A stretch of 64,000 bases of DNA from Trichobilharzia regenti (GCA_944472135.2 OX235266.1:16781925-16845924); one strand, 5' to 3'; positions 9,490 to 20,201 are shown, counted from the stretch's first letter. Notes: a model not told the origin generated them from the letters alone. A program made the numbers and translations.

Positions 9490-11240
9490 ACAGGCTTCTT
9501 ATTTACAGATGAAGAGAAGTCCTTTGGTTTAATTTAATGCCTAAAATTAATAATGCTAGTAGAATGTATGGTACTATTAAAATACATAAGCCAGGTTACC
9601 CCATACAACCATTAGTAGATTTCAGGAATGCCTCTACTTATGAATTATTAAAACACTTAGCTCTAATACTATGCCTCATTAGAAATCGCTCAAATTCTAG
9701 ACTAGCTAATTCATTCGAGATGAAAAATAAACTAAATGACATTCAACTAGAGAATGATGAAACAATGGTTAGTTTTGATATAACTAGTCTTTACACTAAT
9801 ATACCAGTCATTATGGCCTTAGAAGCGGTTAGAAAAGAACTAACTGCGGATCCTGAACGCAATCATAGGACAAAGCTGCCCATTGAACAAATTATTTTAG
9901 GGATTCACTTATGCCTCACATCTACTATCTTTAAATTCCAAGGTAAAATATATAGGCACACAGAAGGCGTAGCAATGGGATCACTAATATCCCCTATCAT
10001 AGCAGACATATTTATGGACAGCTGGGAAAATAGTGCCCTCAATACATTTAACCCTACTCCGAAAATATGGTGGAGATATGTGGATGACACTTTCACAGTG
10101 TTAAAAACAGAACACATCTCTAGCTTCTTGACACACACATATAAACTAACTAGTAGAGGGAATAAAATTCACATTGGAATCAGAAAATGAACTAGGAGAA
10201 TTAGCTATGGTGTTAGATTGTAAAAGAAAACGAATACAAGAAGGCAAACTGCACATCAGAGTTTATAAAAAACCAGCGCACTCTGCTAATAGATATTTAG
10301 ACTTTAATTCATTTCATCCGTTAACTGTAAAGGCAGGTTTAGTTAAGTGTTTAACAAACCGAACAATGGCACTAAGTAGCACAAGAAAAGACCTAAATGA
10401 TGAATTAAAACAGATAGGAGAAGCGTTGGTGTTGAATAACTATCCTATAAAATTCATTAGGAAGATCATTGAAGGCCAAAAACAAAATAAAAAAATAATT
10501 GTGAAACTAGTAATAATAACATAAATAAGAGAGAATATAAGTCATCCACAGTTATACCATATAAAGAGGGGACATATGAGACACTACGTAGGATTCTAAA
10601 TAAAGCAGGAATTAGGGTGGCATTTAAACCTACAAACTCACTCAGATAGGAAAAGCTCTGTAGGTTGAAGGACCCAGTTGACCCAATTGGTCAAAATAAT
10701 ATAATTTACAAAATACCCTGCAATGACTGTCGGTTAGGTCAACTACATAGGTCAAACCAGTAGGTCAAGGGTAGTCAGATTGTCAGAATATAAGAATTTA
10801 GTGGCTAAGGAAAGAATGGTTGATCCCACCGGTGAAGATAAGTAATTTAGAAAAAAGCTCAGCAATTGCAATGCAAGCATTAACACACAACCACACAATA
10901 GGATGGTGGGAAAGGGTTAAAATTCTAAAAAGTAATCTAGGTAGATGGAGAGAGAGGTTTGATTACTGAATCCTTGTTCATCGAGTCTACATCAAACACA
11001 TGCAATAGGAATGACTCATCACTCATACCTGAAATATGGAAAATACTACTGCCAATCAAATCAAGTGAAAATCAAGGGAAAAATAATGGAACTATATAAA
11101 TGAAGTTAGGAAGTCGTGTGAATACCTTGATATGATTATGAGCAATAAATTGTGCTCGAAACGTCATCAGCTAATATTACTGTATAATAACACATAGTGA
11201 GATTTTATCAAAACAAAATTTACGCATAATGGAGTCCTTT
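9490..11240 (+). mobile_element. Penelope-like retroelement: RT, start of GIY-YIG, C-terminus and tail
   Basis: The frame at 9537-10190 encodes a Penelope-type reverse transcriptase: YGTIKIHKP, VSFDITSLYTNIP (motif A), TEGVAMGSLISPIIADIFM (motif B) and WWRYVDDTF (motif C, catalytic Asp pair). A single frameshift near 10180 moves the C-terminal RT region into the frame ending at 10524 (RVYKKPAHSANRYLDF...). Around 10670-10750 the GIY-YIG domain begins (NIIYKIPCNDC), but its catalytic centre is missing. EHKNLV-like and RRERL-like C-terminal blocks resume at 10790-11050, followed by the common tail to about 11240. It is therefore non-functional. Confidence 0.85.
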
Positions 11241-11383
11241 TCCGTTTTCTTAGTCATATGTTACCTGATGAATTTGTCAGGATAGCTATTTTCAATTAGG
11301 GTGTCATACAAAATCCTTAGTTCATCTGCAATTACCTCTTTTGAGCATATAGCTCTAAGCGTGTGACTGAGGGTCCTTAAATA

Positions 11384-11672
11384 ATGAATGAATACGATAT
11401 TTTCAAGTATGCCGATGATCTAACTATTTCAACGTCTGTTAACTCCCAGCTTGACTGTGCTAAGATGAACACCTTTCTATCAGGAGTTACCAAATGGTCT
11501 TCATCTGATGGTCTTAAACTAAATCCTTCCAAATTCCAGACTGTTAATTTCAGTTTCCGATGTAAACGAAGGTTAAATGAAGCTGTTAGTTCCTATGACC
11601 CTTGCAAAATTGATGATAGTGATATAGAAATCAAGTCTGAAGTTAAGTATCTTGGATTAATTCTTTCTTCTG
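11384..11672 (+). mobile_element. LINE-B reverse transcriptase fragment, upstream half of a nested pair
   Basis: Encodes the region from RT motif C onward (FKYADDLTISTS, then LNPSKFQTVNFSFRCKRR, then EVKYLGLILSS). The frame is broken by the RTE insertion at 11673. Removing the RTE plus one copy of the duplication continues the frame into DLSWSSHVLAISK at 12952. A degraded minus-strand relative is at 23.6-24.1 kb. Confidence 0.75.
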
Positions 11673-12939
11673 TCTGTCTGTTTTCGACATAGAACTTTGC
11701 ACAAATGTGCGGAAGTTCAAGTCGCCACACTCCGTGTAGCACGCGAAGCAAGAGAAGAAAGTACAAGAAAAGCATAATAGAAACAGTGAGCAGAGGTGTG
11801 AGACAAAGGAGTAATTAAGAAAAACAAAACAGTTTCATTGGAGATCAAAAGTCACAAGGAGTGGATGCATCTGCACCAGCCACTGAGAACGATTTTGAGC
11901 CATGTCACCAATTGTTTCCAACCATAGATTTTTACCGTCCCGAGGACCCCAGCCTGGAAGTCTACACCTTCCTACGTGGCTGGCTTAGACCAACTGTTGT
12001 GGATTTCATTGACTGGTGAAGCCAAGTTTTTGTTTGACCGCCGCTAGCTTTTTTCCAGCCTGACCCTATATCCGCTAACATAGCTCGTCGAGGGAGGCGA
12101 TGGCTTGGCATGCATACGTAACACATGTCCTAACCATCTCAGTCTTTGTAGCTTCACGACTTCGTCGATTGATTTCCCCTGTTTACCTAGAACTCTACGC
12201 CTAACCTCAATGTTGCTCACCTTATTATGCCACTTTACACGGGAAATAGAGCGCAGGCACCTATGATCAAAGACAGCTAGTCTTTTCATGTCTTCCACTC
12301 TCAGTGGCTAGGTCTCACAACCATAAAGGAGGACGGAGCGGACTGATGAGCAGTACACCCGCCCTTTGGTCGATAGTCTAACATCTCGTCTACGCCAGAG
12401 TCGGCGTAAACTGGCAAATGCGAGACGAGCCCCCTGTATTCGTGCTGAGATTTCGTCAGACATCAACCCGTTGGGGCTGATGGTACTTCCCAAATAAGTG
12501 AAGCGGTCAATGTGCTGTACCACTTCACTTCTTATTTTTAAACTAGGCGTCGATGTAGTCCAGTCCTGTAACACCATCTTGCATTCGGCGGGAGCGAATC
12601 GCATGCCAAACATTCGTAGATTGCGGCTCAAGGTGTTTAGAAGACTCTGCATTTTGTCAGCGTCTTCGCCTAGGAGGACTATATCGTCTGCATATTCTAA
12701 GTCAACGAGATTATTCCTTGCTGGTAGCAAGTCAATCCCTGAGTCACTGAAGTCACTTAGGGTTAAGTCCATTAGTACATCTATGATGAAGTTGAATAGA
12801 AAAGGAGATAATGGGCATCCTTGACGGACACCACTGGTCGTCATCAGTTCAGATGACAGCTCGCCGTAAGCCCTCACCTGGCTGTATGAGTACGAGTAGA
12901 GTGCCTTAATCAGTGCAATATATTTTCTTGGAATTCCCT
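11673..12939 (-). mobile_element. RTE-type LINE nested in LINE-B, 12-bp target duplication
   Basis: A 5'-truncated RTE copy on the minus strand, with SGVRQGCPLSPFLFN (motif B), YADDIVLLGEDAD (motif C), FTYLGSTISPNGLMSDEIS and a C-terminus [12 protein letters not shown] few indels are present. It begins in element sense at about 12939 and ends in a CAGA repeat at 11673. TTCTTTCTTCTG is duplicated at 11661-11672 and 12940-12951. It is one of the better-preserved RTE copies here. Confidence 0.92.
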
Positions 12940-13945
12940 TTCTTTCTTCTGACCTATCCTGGTCTTCCCATGTCTTAGCGATTTCTAAAAGAATATTTTG
13001 TCTGACTTTTTACATTAAGAAGTTGAGGCACTCAGGCATAACCCAACCACTCCTCTTACAGTTTGTCAAATCGCGTATTTTACCTATTCTTCTTTTCTGT
13101 TCACCCTTATTCTTTCCTGGATTGCTTAAAAAGACTATGTCATACTTCCAAGGGCTCTGAAGACTGTCAGTAGGACGAGTGGTATCCCATTGGGCCATAT
13201 CGTTGACATTGTCATGGATAGGCACTTGATGTCATGTAACAAATTTTCTAAAGGAATTTTGTCAGACTCTGAGCACCCACTCTACCCCCAGCTCCAACCT
13301 TGTGTCTCTTCAGTTAAAACAAGAAGCCTTTTTAGAAGAATTTACACACGTACGGCTAAGTATAAAAGTTCCACTATACCATATTTGGCACGTATTTTAT
13401 GTGATTAAAATAGTGTTAGGCATGAACTAAATAACCTTCTTTGCACTACTAAATAAACCATTTCTTCCACGCTTACATTATCAAACTTTATTGCTATAGT
13501 ATTTCTGATATTTATAATCCTCTCAACTTTTTCGTTTTTATCTATTTATTTTTCATAAGTGTGAACATCGTTTAAGCTGCGTTACCACTGTTAATCTTGT
13601 ATTTCCCCTCACTATACTACATCAACAGAACTTAAGATTAAATACTCTATAGTAACATGCTAAAGTTTTCAAACTAAATCGACAATACTGTTTGAAACAA
13701 ACTCACTGTTATTATTATTATTATCACAATTACTATTATTATTATTATTACCCTTATATTTAATGATCTCAATTCGTGCTTCGAATATTTTTGACTTTAT
13801 ATCATAAACGTGGACAAATTCCTCTGGTTGATTTTGTTTTAATTTTTTAATTTTATTTATATTTTAAGTGAATCAGATGCAATATTGTGACAAATGCTGA
13901 GAATTTCATTCTGTATTATAAGTTCCGTTTTTTGGAATAAGGTAA

Positions 13946-13976
<31 letters not shown>

Positions 13977-13977
13977 G
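12940..13977 (+). mobile_element. LINE-B C-terminus, 3' UTR and ATT-repeat tail
   Basis: Continuation of the LINE-B copy interrupted by the RTE. It encodes LTFYIKKLRHSGITQPLL with frame breaks, then DIVMDRHLMSCNKFSKGILS, HPLYPQLQP and RIYTRTAKYKSSTIPYLARI. The 3' untranslated region to 13977 matches the reverse complement of 7.83-7.95 kb and ends in an ATT microsatellite, the probable priming tail of this LINE family. Confidence 0.7.
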
Positions 13978-13999
13978 CTTCCAGAGGTTTGATTAATTT

Positions 14000-14170
14000 C
14001 AAGTTTGGTCACGAAATGACTTCATTTAGAAACTTTTCACCTGAAAGTCCTCCTGGGCTCGATCCCTAACCTTGGGATTATGGGTGCGTGCGGATGAAGA
14101 GTCCCAAACAGTGACGAAACAGCTGGTCCATTACTCTCTGCTGGTTTTCAGTAGTTCTCTAACTGTGTAG
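14000..14170 (+). mobile_element. tRNA-derived SINE (family 2) copy C
   Basis: Contains GGGTGCGTGCGGATGAAGAG followed by TCCCAAACAGTGACGAAACAG and the family tail GGTTTTCAGTAGTTCTCTAAC. This is the family 2 hammerhead-like core with GATGA and an intact GACGAAAC, but stem I is weakened. The tRNA head is partly recognisable (GGGCTCGATCCCTAACC). Confidence 0.6.
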
Positions 14171-14760
14171 TCAGGTTCATGAACAATCCTTATGATCAAT
14201 CAAAATGCCTGCAAGCTAATGCTTGGAAATGGGTCTAGTATTCACTTGTGACTTTCTACTACTACAACAGGATGAAGTTTTGGGAGGTCGTAACCAGAAA
14301 GTTCCCCCCCCCCCATCAAGCTGAATATGAGAATAAATATTCGCCAATGTCATTGGCTGGACGCCGGCGCTAGAATCAATGGGCTATTGCATTCTGTCCC
14401 AGCGATTGAACGGTCAACAAACTCACCACCTTGTGGTATGAAGATCCTGAGTCTGATCCCTGGTGATATAGTCAAGTATGGGTGGTGAGTCATTTGGTTC
14501 AAGGGTCGAGGATTCGACTCCAAGTCAATGCACTCTCACACCTATTCTAGCCGGTAGTAAGTCCGGAAAAGAAGACAGATTGGGCTAGGACGAGGTTGCT
14601 AGAAACGCTTAAAAGCACCACAAGCGCTACTGGAACTTTAAAGTTGAATCCCCGTGTTCTACTACTACTACTAGGAACGCAAAGGAATACAATTTCTGAG
14701 AAATGCACAACTGTCACCTATTAAGGTGAACACACATAAGCAATCACATACGTTTCATAA
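14171..14760. other. Intronic sequence, possible degraded SINE
   Basis: Holds a C-tract and a weak minus-strand tRNA-like B box (GGAGTCGAATCC near 14510). I cannot assign a family. No coding frame is seen. Confidence 0.35.
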
Positions 14761-15012
14761 TGCTTTAAAACACAAACTTAATACAATATGGCACCAATAA
14801 CTGCACCATACGAGTTAACAAAATGATAATAATAATAATAATAATAATAATGATAATAATAATAATAATGAAGGAAGAAAAAAAGGAATAAAATATCCGA
14901 GGAGCAACAAGCACCCAAAGAAATATTCATCACTCCGTATTGCTTTCACGAACAGAAGAAAACAGGGAATTGCAAAGTGTGCCCCCATTGCTTTCAATTC
15001 TGAACGCCAAAC
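14761..15012 (-). mobile_element. RTE-like 3' end (divergent subfamily) with AAT microsatellite
   Basis: Matches the 3' untranslated part of the element at 5.99-6.25 kb (TACAATATGGCACC followed by a CATCATGC-like segment, and the block ending in GAATTGCAAAG). An AAT repeat expands inside it at about 14822-14870. Confidence 0.5.
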
Positions 15013-15887
15013 GGGCGAAGAAGCTGTGTCCTGTGGTGTCTAGGTCTGGCTAACAAACACTACCGGTTGATGTGAGTAGTATTTGACTACTCATATCAAT
15101 TAATCAGTAGTGTGTACCACCAGGCATTCATTCTTGCCTTCATGATTGTCATTCATGGTATCCAATTTGAAGTATGCGCTGAAGATGTTGTCTAATAGGG
15201 CAATGAAAGCTTCGCAGATCAGAGAACACAGCTCAGAGAACACAACCACGTCAAAATCATCCACCTGAGCTACAAATTTCTCTATCATGTGTAAATTGCA
15301 AATCGCGAATTCCATTCAATGTATTACCACTTCGGCTCTTTCATCTGGGTCAAACTTGATACGCCATCGATGACCTTTGCATCAAACAAGCGAATCGGTC
15401 GTCCGATGTTTACAGCACTTTGATCTGGTTGATACTGAGTGGTATCCATGTACTCATGACATTCAATTAACAGTATATACCGTTATGCATTCATGCTTCC
15501 CTTCTTGACTGCCAGCTATGGTAACAAGCAGATCAGATATTGTGATCTGAATAACTTAGGTCACGAGGTACGTCGAGATGTAAAATTCTCGAAGTCGACC
15601 TTTTCTAACCTTCCTCCTCAGAGCGGACGGATAACATTTCTGGTTGGCTGGTCTTCTGAAGGAAACACCTTACTGCTGTGTTAATCCCTATTCGCCAACA
15701 GTACGACTTCACCCACTGACCCCCAATATTATAATGATAGTCGCTTTTAGTCTGACCATCATCTGAACGACCTTACTTGCATGATAAGACCTGCAGAAAC
15801 ACCAGTTCTAGCCAGTGTACAAGCCAGACCACCATCAAGTTAAGTCAGAAATCAATAAACCACAATTATCATCAATAGTAGTATTAC
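15013..15887. other. Intronic sequence, nothing recognised
   Basis: No supported gene. Two weakly similar segments (about 15.10-15.16 kb and 15.47-15.53 kb, both with a GCATTCAT-CTT-CCTT motif) may be an old duplication. Confidence 0.4.
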
Positions 15888-16166
15888 CTTTAAGTCCAGT
15901 ATAATACTATGCGCTTGCCCTGGTGTACCAACATAACTATTCTGACGAAAACCGCCTAGACCACCTTGAGCTACGAGTAACTTTTGACCAGGTTTATCTA
16001 AATTTCCAATAATTCTTTGCTCTGTACCACTACCACCACTAGCTGATGAATTCCCTTGACCACCGAATAGGACTGTTATTCCAGCAGGAACTGGTATCGT
16101 CAAGTCTCTACCATCCTGTCCAATAACTACACCTCGACGTTTACTAGCCTCTAGACCATGTTCTGC
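15888..16166 (-). CDS. GTPBP10: GTPBP10-like Obg GTPase, exon 2 (Obg fold)
   Basis: Ninety-three full codons, phase 0 to phase 0. The protein starts AEHGLEASKRRGVVIGQDGR, matching the KAEHG...G..G.DG segment of Obg proteins. It continues with DLTIPVPAGI (the conserved VPxGT-like turn), a Gly/Ser-rich insertion (GGQGNSSASGGSG) and LLVAQGGLGGF, and ends IILDLK just before the GTPase domain. The acceptor on the minus strand is ttttacaag and the donor is gtaatac. The glycine-rich motifs define the Obg N-terminal fold, which in characterised family members contacts the ribosomal large subunit. Confidence 0.93.
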
Positions 16167-16394
16167 CTTGTAAAAAAATAAATAAATACAAAGGTAGAAG
16201 ACATTAAGTAAATATAAATGAGTTAACAATACAAAGATAAATTACCTTACAATTCGATTTAGAAAAAGAATATAGTTTTACTAATTCTAGGTTGGAAAGG
16301 TATAGTGTGTGCTCTGCCTGTAAGTAGATATGCGTAGTACATCGAAAAACCTCTTTGGGGAAGAAATGATAATCTGGTTACCGAATTTCATCGT

Positions 16395-16568
16395 GAGCCA
16401 TTGGAAAACCACCGCCAGTGAGTACTCAATAGCTGTTTTGTCCTAGTTTGGGACTCTTCAGCAGTACGTACCCACATTGCGGGGTTCGAACCCAGGACCT
16501 TCTGGTTACAAAACTAGCGAGCTCGTAGACCATTAAGCCACTAGGACCCGATCCAATGTCTAGCCCAT
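16395..16568 (-). mobile_element. tRNA-derived SINE (family 2) copy D, minus
   Basis: On the minus strand: a tRNA-like head (AGTGGCTTAATGGTCTACG, B box GGGTTCGAACC), then the hammerhead-like module GTACTGCTGAAGAGTCCC with AACTAGGACAAAACAGC (16421-16467), then the family tail. The left core CTGAAGA is canonical. The right core reads CAAAA instead of GAAA. Confidence 0.75.
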
Positions 16569-16692
16569 GAAACGAAACAGCTGCCTGTTCAGTACTCTCA
16601 TGTGGTTTTCCAATGGCTCTTTAACCAATATCAGTTCATGATGAAATCCTGTAACCAATCAATCAAATCCCTACAAACCAATACTTAAACGA
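16569..16692 (+). mobile_element. tRNA-derived SINE (family 2) copy D2, plus, tail half
   Basis: Starts within the ribozyme region (TGAAACGAAACAGCTG) and continues through the family tail (GGTTTTCCAATGGCTC, then GATGAAATCCTGTAACCAAT). It is joined head to head with copy D, the same arrangement as at 0.96-1.20 kb. Confidence 0.65.
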
Positions 16693-16696
16693 TACT

Positions 16697-16727
16697 TTAT
16701 ATATATATGTGTGTGTGTGTGTGTGTC
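16697..16727. repeat. AT/GT dinucleotide microsatellite
   Basis: An uninterrupted TA run followed by a TG run. Confidence 0.9.
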
Positions 16728-16929
16728 AGTGGAAGGGTCAATGAAGATAAGAACTCAAGAAGAAGATAATTACACTGTAAAGAATCCACTAAGAATCATA
16801 CAAGAAAGACATTTTAATGATAATGACCAGTAGGGTGCAGCCGGTTGAAGGTGAGACAGTCAATCATCGAAGGAGACACTGCGAAGTGGTCGCGCTATGT
16901 CATGAATTGGCAGAAGCTAGAATTAGTGG

Positions 16930-17175
16930 GCTGGCCACTGGACCGGCTTCCGGTGGCTGAATGGTCTACGAGCTCGCTAGTTTTGTAACCAGAAGGTTCT
17001 GGGTTCGAACCTCGTAATGTGCGTGCGTACTGTGAAGAGTCCCAAACTAGACTGACAAAACAGCTGTCCAGTACTCCCAGTGGTTCTCTAACTGATGTCA
17101 GCTCATTAAGATGAAATCCTCCAACCAATGAAACAATAACCCCTACAAAAACCAATACTTGAAAAATTTGCATAT
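16930..17175 (+). mobile_element. tRNA-derived SINE (family 2), most complete copy
   Basis: Full order visible: tRNA-like head with A box (GGTGGCTGAATGGTCTACG) and B box (GGGTTCGAACCT), then the hammerhead-like module at 17026-17075 (GTACTG then TGAAGAG, stem II loop CCAAACTAG, ACAAAACAGCTGTCCAGTAC), then a tail with GGTTCTCTAACTGATGTCAG, GATGAAATCCTCCAACCAAT and ACCAATACTT. The left core has lost its first C. It is useful as the family reference. Confidence 0.75.
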
Positions 17176-17452
17176 TGTGAAAAACCTTCATTACTCTGAA
17201 ATGAGTACAAAAACCTACTGCATACAGAATAAGGAACAGAATACCAATTTGTAGCACTAATGTGTCAAGTCAGTCAGTGATTCTGCATGATTCTGTATGA
17301 GTTGGCGAATGAATGAATCACCAAAAGCACCTTTCCAACAGGTTTAACTTCAGACATTCACCGACAGGTTGTTTACCGTGGATAGTGAAGATCAGATGGT
17401 CAGTTGGAAAGGATACGTAACAAGGAATTCTGGACTGGACATATGCTCAGGA

Positions 17453-18668
17453 GCCTGTCTGTCAGGTTTCAACATAGAACTTCGCACCGATGGGCAGCAG
17501 TTCGAGTTGTCACACTTCACCCAGCACAAAGTAAGAGGAAAAAGTAAAAAGAAATGCTAAATAGACACAGTAGACAGAAATATGAGGCAAAAGTAATATC
17601 GAAAAGCTATATAGTTTTATTGGGTATTATAAGTCACTGAGAACGATCGATTTGAGCCATATGACCAATTGTCTCCAGCCTTCATTGGTGTTTACCATCC
17701 CGAAGACCCCAACCAGGAAGTCTACATCTTGCTATGTGACAGGCTGGCTTGAACTAACTGTTGTGGATTTCATTGACTGATGAAGTTATGTTTTCATTTG
17801 GCCACCACTGTCTGGCTTTTCTCCAACCTAACCATATGTCAATCAGCTAACATTTCCCGTCAATCGAGGAAGGCAATGGCTAGGCGGGTATGCGTAACAC
17901 ATGCCCTAACCATCTCTCTCAATCGATGTAACTTCACAGATTTGTCTATTGATTTCCCCGCCCACCTACCTAGCACTCGACCGATGCCTTACCTTAATAT
18001 TGCTTACCCTATTATACCAATTCACACAGGAGATAGAACACAGGAACCTATGATCTAAGACAGCTAGCCGGCCTTTTCATGTCTTCCACTCTCAATGACC
18101 AGGTCTCACAGCTATAAAGGAGGGCGGAGCGGACTGAGAGCAGTACACCCGCCCTTTGGTCGACAGCCAGCCGGATGTCACGTCTACTAAGCCAGAGACG
18201 GCGTAAACTGGAATATGCGAAACTAGCCTTCTGTATCCGTGCTGAGATTTCATCACCGATGAACCCGTTGGTACTGGCTGATGGTACTTCCCAAATAAGT
18301 GAAGCGGTCAACGTGCTCAACCGCTTCACTCCTGCCTATTTCTAAACTAGGAGTCGGTGTAGTCCAGTCCTGTAACATCATCTTACATTTGACAGCAGGA
18401 GCAAATCGCATGCCAAACATTTGTAAATTGCAGATCAAGGTGTTCAGAAGACCCTGCATTTTGTCAGCGTCCTCGCCTAGAAGGATTATATCGTCTGCAT
18501 ATTCCAAGTCAACGAGATTATTCCTTGCTGGTAGCAAGTCAATCCCTGAATCCCTGAAGTCACTTAGGGTTAAGTCCATTAGTAAATCTATGAGGAAATT
18601 GAATAGAAATGGGGATAATGGGCATCCCTGACGGACACCACTAGTCGTTACCACTTCAGATGACAACT
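17453..18668 (-). mobile_element. RTE-type LINE, 5'-truncated
   Basis: Minus-strand RT with SGVRQGCPLSPFLFN (18.6 kb), YADDIILLGEDAD (18.5 kb) and DRFTYLGSTIS (18.3 kb), frameshifted repeatedly. It ends with the family 3' untranslated region and a CAGA-type repeat near 17453. It is truncated within the RT domain at 18668. No convincing target duplication was found. Confidence 0.85.
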
Positions 18669-18960
18669 AAAATCTGATTGTATTTGATCAATAACACTCA
18701 TATTATTATTTCTGAATGTACAATATCCTATATTGATTTTCATTCCAATATCCTATCAATTCCACATATGTATATAAATGAAGGAAAAAAGTTGTGTGAG
18801 TAGCTTGATATGATTATGATTATTCGGCGCTCAATTATTTTGCAACTATCCGGTCAAATCTTTATCACAGCTGATATGAGCCATCAGTTAATATTACTGT
18901 ATAACAATACTGTGTGATTTATCAAAATAAAATCTTTTCCATAGAGTTTAAAATACACTT
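18669..18960 (+). mobile_element. Penelope-like element 3' tail
   Basis: Shares TCTGATTGTATTTGA..AATAACACT..ATATTATTATTTCTGAATGTA with 2.22-2.28 kb, and TATATAAATGAAGGAAAAAA through GATTTATCAAAATAAAATC with the other Penelope tails. It carries a short internal insertion near 18.83 kb. It is non-coding. Confidence 0.55.
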
Positions 18961-19177
18961 TAAAAATTCATCAAATAGATATATATCTTTGGCATGAAGA
19001 TGTGAAGTGAAGATATATTTTAGCATACTGCAAGTTCTACTGAACGCTAACAATAACTGGAGTTCGTTAGGTTAGGCTAAATCTCTCTTTATTTCTGAAG
19101 TTAGTACTTACCAAGAACAGATGACTTTTTGAACACTATCGATGTCATCAATATAATTCTCTGGTAGGCCCTGAAAT

Positions 19178-19664
19178 TGAAATTAAATCGACTGAGATGG
19201 TTAAGACATGTGTTACATGTTACTCAGGCCCAGCGTAGTCATCGCCTTCCTCGACTGATAGGCAATGTTAGTTGGCATAGGATCAAGCTGTAAAAGAACC
19301 AGTAGTGGGCAAACCAAAGCATGACTTCCTCAGTCAATGAAATCCACAACAGTTAGTTTAAGCCAACCTGTCACGTAGGAAGGTGTAGGCTTCCTGATTG
19401 GGGTCCTCGGGACGGTAAAAACCAATGATTGGAAACAATTGGTGATATGGCTCAAACTCATCGTTCTCAATGACTTATGATTTCCAATGAAACTAAATTT
19501 TTCTTCGTTATTACTATTCCTTTGTCTCACACCCCTGTTTACTATCTCTAATATGCATTTCTTCTACTTTCTTCTCTTGTTTTGTGTTCTACATGGAGGG
19601 AGTGTGGCGACTTGAACTGCTGCACATCGGTGAAAAGTTCTGTGTCGAAAACAGACAGACAAAC
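19178..19664 (+). mobile_element. RTE-type LINE 3' fragment, 12-bp target duplication
   Basis: A 487-bp 5'-truncated copy in plus orientation, covering the RT C-terminus and 3' untranslated region and ending CAGACAGACAAAC. AGGCCCTGAAAT is repeated exactly at 19166-19177 and 19665-19676. It lies in GTPBP10 intron 1, antisense to the gene. Confidence 0.9.
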
Positions 19665-19970
19665 AGGCCCTGAAATCACACGTTAGAACGACTAATTCTG
19701 AGCTCTTTCTTCTAGCAGTAAACTAGATAACTTTTGGTAGAACTCACTCATCCTTTACTACATTCAAACTACAGTCTGTGGGCGGGGAGGGGCTAGCCTA
19801 AGTGGAGATTATTGAAAAAGACATCGACAAGTACCACAGTGTCTTTCTTCTTCCAAGGGATCTTTTTAGCTGGACAGCATACGACTACCCGACGAATTGC
19901 TGACATTATGAATTTTAGACATAAACACACACCCACAACATAAAAACCACATTTTTGAAGGATAACTTAC

Positions 19971-20144
19971 TTTGAAACGTTTTGTTGGATTACTTTGTAG
20001 TAATTTATGCAGTGTTTGCTTTTCATCAACTTCTAAGTAGACACTGCCACCATTGCCTCCTTGACCTTTTACAGCTGGACTGCCTGCAGCTCCACTACCA
20101 GCTCTAACAAATATGCGTAATTTGTCAATAAAATTCTTAGACAT
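19971..20144 (-). CDS. GTPBP10: GTPBP10-like Obg GTPase, exon 1 (N-terminus)
   Basis: Starts at the first in-frame ATG (20142-20144) with MSKNFIDKLRIFVRAG, matching the NFIDKLRLFTRGG start of animal GTPBP10. It continues with the glycine-rich Obg motif (GSPAVKGQGGNGGSVYLEV) and KQTLHKLL, and ends NPTKRFK at a GTAAGTT donor in phase 0. The frame stays open to 20201 without another ATG, and animal orthologues have about 15 residues before FIDKL. A short upstream exon or a non-annotated leader is therefore possible, and the start is the least certain part of the model. Confidence 0.88.
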
Positions 20145-20201
20145 TCGTAGATAAACCTTGTTATGAGATGATGCGTATATAACGGACTGTAGTATTATCA
20201 A

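Larger units (their letters stand above)
7671..15887 (-). other. GTPBP10 intron 2, filled with retroelements
   Basis: An 8.2-kb interval between the exon 2 donor (gtaatac) and the exon 3 acceptor. It contains LINE, RTE, Penelope and SINE insertions, listed separately. I see no further exon; the protein is continuous across the junction (LDLK then LMADY). Confidence 0.8.
16167..19970 (-). other. GTPBP10 intron 1, with SINE and RTE insertions
   Basis: A 3.8-kb interval between the exon 1 donor (gtaagtt) and the exon 2 acceptor. The protein is continuous across it (KRFK then AEHG, as in Obg proteins). Insertions are listed separately. A tempting splice-site-bounded segment at 19112-19170 is rejected because its phase does not fit. 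Confidence 0.8.

Noticed and set aside
15100..15315. Minus-strand frame in GTPBP10 intron 2
   Set aside because: No domain, no matching exon signals, and the protein is continuous across the intron without it.
19112..19170. Apparent small GTPBP10 exon on the minus strand, with a TTTCAG acceptor and a GTAAGT donor
   Set aside because: Its 59-nt length breaks the frame between exon 1 (phase 0) and exon 2 (phase 0), while direct joining gives the expected KRFK-AEHG of Obg proteins. The acceptor is part of the RTE target duplication.
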